Assembly (NCBI GenBank): GCA_017464425.1
Contig: JAFUDX010000042.1
Location: 48,057 to 112,056, forward strand
Reading direction: 5' to 3'
DNA from: Treponema sp.
Lineage (GTDB): Bacteria > Spirochaetota > Spirochaetia > Treponematales > Treponemataceae
DNA: 64,000 nucleotides
The notes beneath the pieces are model-generated. The model made no database searches, had not been told where the DNA came from, and saw only the letters and a program-made list of their open reading frames with translations. This document shows, piece by piece, positions 60,992 to 64,000 of the stretch; within the stretch, counting starts at the first letter, position 1; each line of letters begins with the position of its first letter. The translations under genes were made by a program, and so were the position numbers.

Positions 60992-62232
60992 CGTTCTTCT
61001 CCTGCATAAATGTCATGTATTATTGTTGCTGCATTGCCAAGTCTATAATCAAAACGCATAAAAATCCGTGCATCCATTTCAGTAAACTCGTAATCTGGAT
61101 TATTCAACTTTGCTCTGTTTCCTTTCAATTCTCTCTCTCGTTTACTTATAATTTCATCACATGATTTTAAGTCATCTTCCAAAAATGCTTTCTGTAGTTT
61201 CAAAAGAAAGATTTTAAGTCTCGGATTTTGAACATTCATAGCAGCAAAAGTTGTTTCGGCATCAAAGTTGTTACAAATCCGTGTTTTATTACTCCATGCC
61301 CTTTCCCATTCATCTGCTATTTCTTGAACTTGATTTTTGCAAAGTAAAAGGCTGTAGCGCAGCATCGTCAAATAATAAAACTCGTTTGCCTTATTTGCCA
61401 AAGAAAGTTTTTGTGCTGTTTCAGAATCAACTTTTGGAGAAACGAGCGTGCTAAACAGTTCAAAATCATTTCCGCAAGAGGATATATCGATTTTATTCTC
61501 CAAGATAAAGGACAATAGCGATTCTGGAACATTCTCACTTATTTTTGTTTTGAGCAGTTGTGCCTCACTCTTTGTAAGATTGATGCTTATATCTTTTTCC
61601 CATGATTTTGAATAAGTCCCAAGTTTTACAAGAGGGCTTGTTTTTGAAAAGTTCCCTGAATCTGTATCATCACTTTCATCTTTTTTACGTTTGACAGCTG
61701 TTTTTGAGTCACTGTTGTTTTTCGTAAGCATAAAAATGCGCATCATAAAATCTGCATATGTAAAATTCGGATTTGACGAGTGGAAGAAGCCGAAAGTCCT
61801 AAGTCCATTCCAATAAATTGAAAGCGGAGTTCGCTCAACCCATTTTCCGCCTTTGATTGAACGAGAACCGATTATGCCCATAGCCTCATCGTCTTCAACT
61901 TTTCCCATGTTTTCTACAAGCAGTTTTCCTGTATGGTGCTCCTTTTCTCCTTTTCCACTGATTTTGTTTTGTGAATCTGCAAGAAACTTCTGAAAATCAT
62001 TTTCATTGGCAGTCGCACTTGCAATAAAATCATGCAAAATATATGGAACAATGAAAAAATATTTTGCGCGCGTTTGAATCGTGGATGTTCCTGGGAAAAA
62101 GAAGTTTGCAAATGCCTGCCGTAAAGCCCCGAATCCAAGTTCATCAAGCACGCCTTTTTCTTTTAGAGAGTTGATTATGTTTACCGCGTCCGTTTTATCT
62201 TGCCTTGAAAAATCAATCCAGCCTAATTGCAT
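60985..62232 (-). CDS. DUF6361-type protein
   Basis: 415 residues. GWIDFSRQDKTDAVNIINSLKEKGVLDELGFGALRQAFANFFFPGTSTIQTRAKYFFIVPYIL at 4-66 is the family start. GSRSIKGGKWVERTPLSIYWNGLRTFGFF follows near 132. Function unknown; the family is found beside helicase and PLD-like genes. The ATG at 62232 is used; the codon at 62262 lies on the -10 (TGGTATACT). The leader carries GAAGAG about 8 bases before the ATG. First gene of the three-gene unit. Confidence 0.75.
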   Translation of the reverse strand: MQLGWIDFSRQDKTDAVNIINSLKEKGVLDELGFGALRQAFANFFFPGTSTIQTRAKYFFIVPYILHDFIASATANENDFQKFLADSQNKISGKGEKEHHTGKLLVENMGKVEDDEAMGIIGSRSIKGGKWVERTPLSIYWNGLRTFGFFHSSNPNFTYADFMMRIFMLTKNNSDSKTAVKRKKDESDDTDSGNFSKTSPLVKLGTYSKSWEKDISINLTKSEAQLLKTKISENVPESLLSFILENKIDISSCGNDFELFSTLVSPKVDSETAQKLSLANKANEFYYLTMLRYSLLLCKNQVQEIADEWERAWSNKTRICNNFDAETTFAAMNVQNPRLKIFLLKLQKAFLEDDLKSCDEIISKRERELKGNRAKLNNPDYEFTEMDARIFMRFDYRLGNAATIIHDIYAGEERC

Positions 62233-62293
62233 TTTTCTATTCTCTTCAGAACAGTATACCACATCTCGCCCGCAGGCAAAATGTGGCCCCCCC

Positions 62294-63229
62294 CTACACC
62301 GTCACCTGTACGCAAATCGTGCGGTAAGTCAGGCTGCAAAGCTTTGCTTCATATGCCATCTTCTGTGGCTTTGCTTCGCGGATGATTTTTGCGGCAAGGG
62401 CGCGGATATGCCCCGCTTTTTCCAAGCCTGCGTTTCCGCTGATTTTTGCAGAGGGGCTTTCGATGCAGCAGATGATTGCGTTCTTGTCGTGCGGATTGTA
62501 CGGCTCTGCCTGAACGGTGCAGTCCAAGCCCTCGTAGAACTTGTGCTTTGCGCTGCGGATTTTTTGTGCGTGCGCCAAAATGTCGTCCGCGCTCAGGTTG
62601 TCGGTAAGCTTTTCCAACGCCTCGGGAGTGATGTCGTCCGTCCAGTTATAAAAATTCGTTCCCACGAGCGGAAGCGTGAGCGTAACCGAGTTCTGCTTGA
62701 AGTAGCGCATGAACGCCTGGTCAAGGCTTTCGCGCGATGCGTCAAAATTTAGTTTCTTCTTTGCGGAATTGAACACAAGCGGGATTTCATCCGCCTCGAC
62801 ATTCTGCATCCGACCGTAGCAAAGCGAAAAAAGCACCTCAACGCAAACTTCTTCCATTATGTAAGAAGTGAGCTGTGCGAATTTCTCGAACACCTCACGG
62901 CGGCGAAGATACAGCTCGCCTGCCAAAAGCGAATCTTTTGCATCCGCTGCGGCAAGAAGCGGCCCGATATGCACAAGGTAGTCAAAAGTGTCCGCATCCG
63001 AAACATCAACATCGCCCGCGACATACACAACCGGATTCATATTCAGCGCGGAATGCAGGAAAATGTAGTAGCTGGGCGTAAAGTAAGTGCTGCTCGCAAT
63101 TTTCTGCCAGGTCGAAAGCTCCGATTCATTTACCTTTTCCGCCTTCCCCACAAAATCCAGCTGCCCCGTTTTGCTCTTTGAAAACTCAAACCACGCGTTT
63201 GCCGTTTTGATTAAAATCTGTGCGTTCAT
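62294..63229 (-). CDS. HIRAN-domain protein
   Basis: 311 residues. The C-terminal 90 residues are a HIRAN domain (VQAEPYNPHDKNAIICCIES, AGHIRALAAKIIREA, AYEAKLCSLTYRT), which binds DNA ends or stalled forks in helicase-linked proteins. The N-terminal 200 residues are helical and unassigned. AAGGAGG before the ATG sets the start; TATAAT about 25 bases before it. It is transcribed toward the DUF6361-PLD-helicase unit and could be part of it. Confidence 0.75.
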   Translation of the reverse strand: MNAQILIKTANAWFEFSKSKTGQLDFVGKAEKVNESELSTWQKIASSTYFTPSYYIFLHSALNMNPVVYVAGDVDVSDADTFDYLVHIGPLLAAADAKDSLLAGELYLRRREVFEKFAQLTSYIMEEVCVEVLFSLCYGRMQNVEADEIPLVFNSAKKKLNFDASRESLDQAFMRYFKQNSVTLTLPLVGTNFYNWTDDITPEALEKLTDNLSADDILAHAQKIRSAKHKFYEGLDCTVQAEPYNPHDKNAIICCIESPSAKISGNAGLEKAGHIRALAAKIIREAKPQKMAYEAKLCSLTYRTICVQVTV

Positions 63230-63290
63230 AAAACACCTCCTTATCTTTTATTTCATTATAAAGCAAGGGGTGTCGCAAGAAATGCTACAG

Positions 63291-63375
63291 GTAGGGAGCC
63301 GTTCGCAAAAAAACGAAAAAACTTGCGAGGCAAGTTTTTAGGCGAGTCTCCGAGCAGCTATGCTGCGAAGGTAAG
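63291..63375 (+). repeat. Dispersed repeat family R4, copy 2
   Basis: GTAGGGAGCCG, then AAAAAACTTGCGAGGCAAG, TTTTTAGGCGAGTCTCCGAG, CAGCTATGCTGCGAAGG, matching 1697-1779 with stem-preserving changes. It fills the gap between the HIRAN gene and the partial AlbA_2 gene. Confidence 0.65.
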
Positions 63376-63399
63376 GAAATTTTTTTTTTTAGAGATTTA

Positions 63400-64000
63400 T
63401 CAGCTTTTGTCTTTTGGTATTATTTCCCAATGCCCTGCCTTATCAGACCCGATGCGCCTGATAATTCCCATTTCTTTCAGTTTCGCCATATTATCATTGA
63501 TTCTCGTTCGGTGGATTCCGATTTTTTCAGCAAGTTCGGCTTGTGTAACATAGGCATTTTCTGATAACGCGGCAAGTATCTTCTTTTGGGTTGGCGAAAG
63601 ATTTACAGTAGCGTTTACAGTAGCGTTTACTGTAGCGTTTTTCTGTATTTCCGATTCTTCACCGCCGTTCAATTCAAAGGGAGTAACATTGATTCTGTTG
63701 AACGGAATCGTCACCACGATAAAATTCTTTTCGATTCTGATTGATTCACGACCATACGCACCCACAATTTTGGGCACACCGCGACCAGACCGCTCGCTCA
63801 AACGGAGCTGCAAGAAAATCGAGGCGAGCACCTCGTTTACGGGGATGCTCACGCCGCTGTAAAAGCCTTCCAAATCCTGCTCGATTCCAAGACCGCCGTG
63901 CGAAAGAATCTCAATTCTGTCAGTAAACACGCTAATCATCGGGGCGTTCAAGCCGACCCACTTGTTGTGAACAAAAGCGTTCAAAAGTGCCTCGTGAAAA
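63400..64000 (-). CDS. AlbA_2/COG2865 ATP-binding protein, C-terminal part
   Basis: The reading frame is open to the window edge; about 200 residues are visible. N-box-like FHEALLNAFVHNKWV, the SERSGRGVPKIVGAYG segment, and a winged-helix C-terminus (TQAELAEKIGIHRTRINDNMAKLKEMGIIRRIGSDKAGHW). The linker has the coding repeat NATVNATVNATVN (12 bases, about three times). Third gene of this type in the window. Confidence 0.8.
   Translation of the reverse strand, partial: FHEALLNAFVHNKWVGLNAPMISVFTDRIEILSHGGLGIEQDLEGFYSGVSIPVNEVLASIFLQLRLSERSGRGVPKIVGAYGRESIRIEKNFIVVTIPFNRINVTPFELNGGEESEIQKNATVNATVNATVNLSPTQKKILAALSENAYVTQAELAEKIGIHRTRINDNMAKLKEMGIIRRIGSDKAGHWEIIPKDKS

Noticed and set aside
55754..62232. 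Complete DISARM system
   Set aside because: A helicase and a PLD protein are present, but DUF1998 and a DNA methyltransferase are not; DUF6361 is not a DISARM component I know.
1..64000. tRNA or rRNA genes
   Set aside because: No cloverleaf with a T-arm consensus or conserved rRNA segment was noticed by eye on either strand; a tRNAscan-type search was not possible here.

Overview
The window reads as a chromosomal segment of a host-associated spirochaete, most likely a Treponema. This is an inference from the style of the genes (flavodoxin pairs, a secreted protein with a NADase-type/discoidin-like glycan-binding fold, small lipoproteins, DUF4143 and AlbA_2 ATPases) and from many dispersed palindromic repeats; no rRNA, tRNA or other species marker is visible. 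Base composition is moderate, with AT-rich islands at about 11.0-11.8, 15.7-17.6, 22.9-24.7, 25.2-27.3, 41.4-42.2 and 52-62 kb that look recently acquired.

Layout. 0-4.3 kb: a DXS-like enzyme (5' end cut off), two flavodoxins (one with a signal peptide), an acetyltransferase and a DUF362 protein. 4.4-4.6 kb: a promoter-hairpins-terminator unit that looks like a small structured RNA. 4.6-11.8 kb: small accessory enzymes (Spx/ArsC-like, isochorismatase, DJ-1/PfpI, GyrI-like, VOC, DUF1697) mixed with decayed genes: a frameshifted zinc-ribbon protein, a truncated ORF6N gene, a flavin reductase with an in-frame TGA, a GNAT fragment and a chloramphenicol-acetyltransferase remnant. 11.9-22.7 kb: a dCache-GGDEF diguanylate cyclase, YjbR, a DUF4143 ATPase, an XRE/acyltransferase block, a uracil/hypoxanthine-DNA glycosylase-like gene, ArfB, a DUF1016 nuclease, HigBA and a MATE pump.

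22.8-30.3 kb: restriction and regulation. A type III mod/res locus has lost its middle, and a complete type II module (endonuclease, methyltransferase, XRE controller) sits in the gap. 30.4-36 kb: AlbA_2 and DUF4143 genes, plus a two-component system reduced to fragments. 36.1-49.3 kb: a 13-kb type I restriction operon with three hsdS genes, hsdM, hsdR, dinD, KilA-N and BRO-N genes, an AlbA_2 gene, a possible PIN-like gene and a YgjP-type metallopeptidase. 49.4-51.9 kb: a MutY-like glycosylase and a solute-binding lipoprotein. 52-64 kb: McrBC, a cluster of SNF2-like helicase, two-motif PLD protein and DUF6361 protein, a HIRAN protein and a partial AlbA_2 gene. From 22.8 kb onward the window is largely a defence island.

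Features that cross gene boundaries. (1) Three ATPase-type genes (DUF4143, AlbA_2, DUF4143) each carry a private, regularly spaced direct-repeat array directly upstream, with periods of 33, about 20-21 and 23 bp. (2) Many genes have a -10 hexamer, often with an extended TGn, only 6-9 nt before the start codon and no ribosome binding site, which predicts leaderless transcripts. (3) Several families of palindromic repeats are scattered through the window; two copies are read into the C-termini of hsd-operon proteins. (4) The type I operon contains overlapping alternative hairpins between hsdM and dinD, and two full-length hsdS cassettes with matching flanks.
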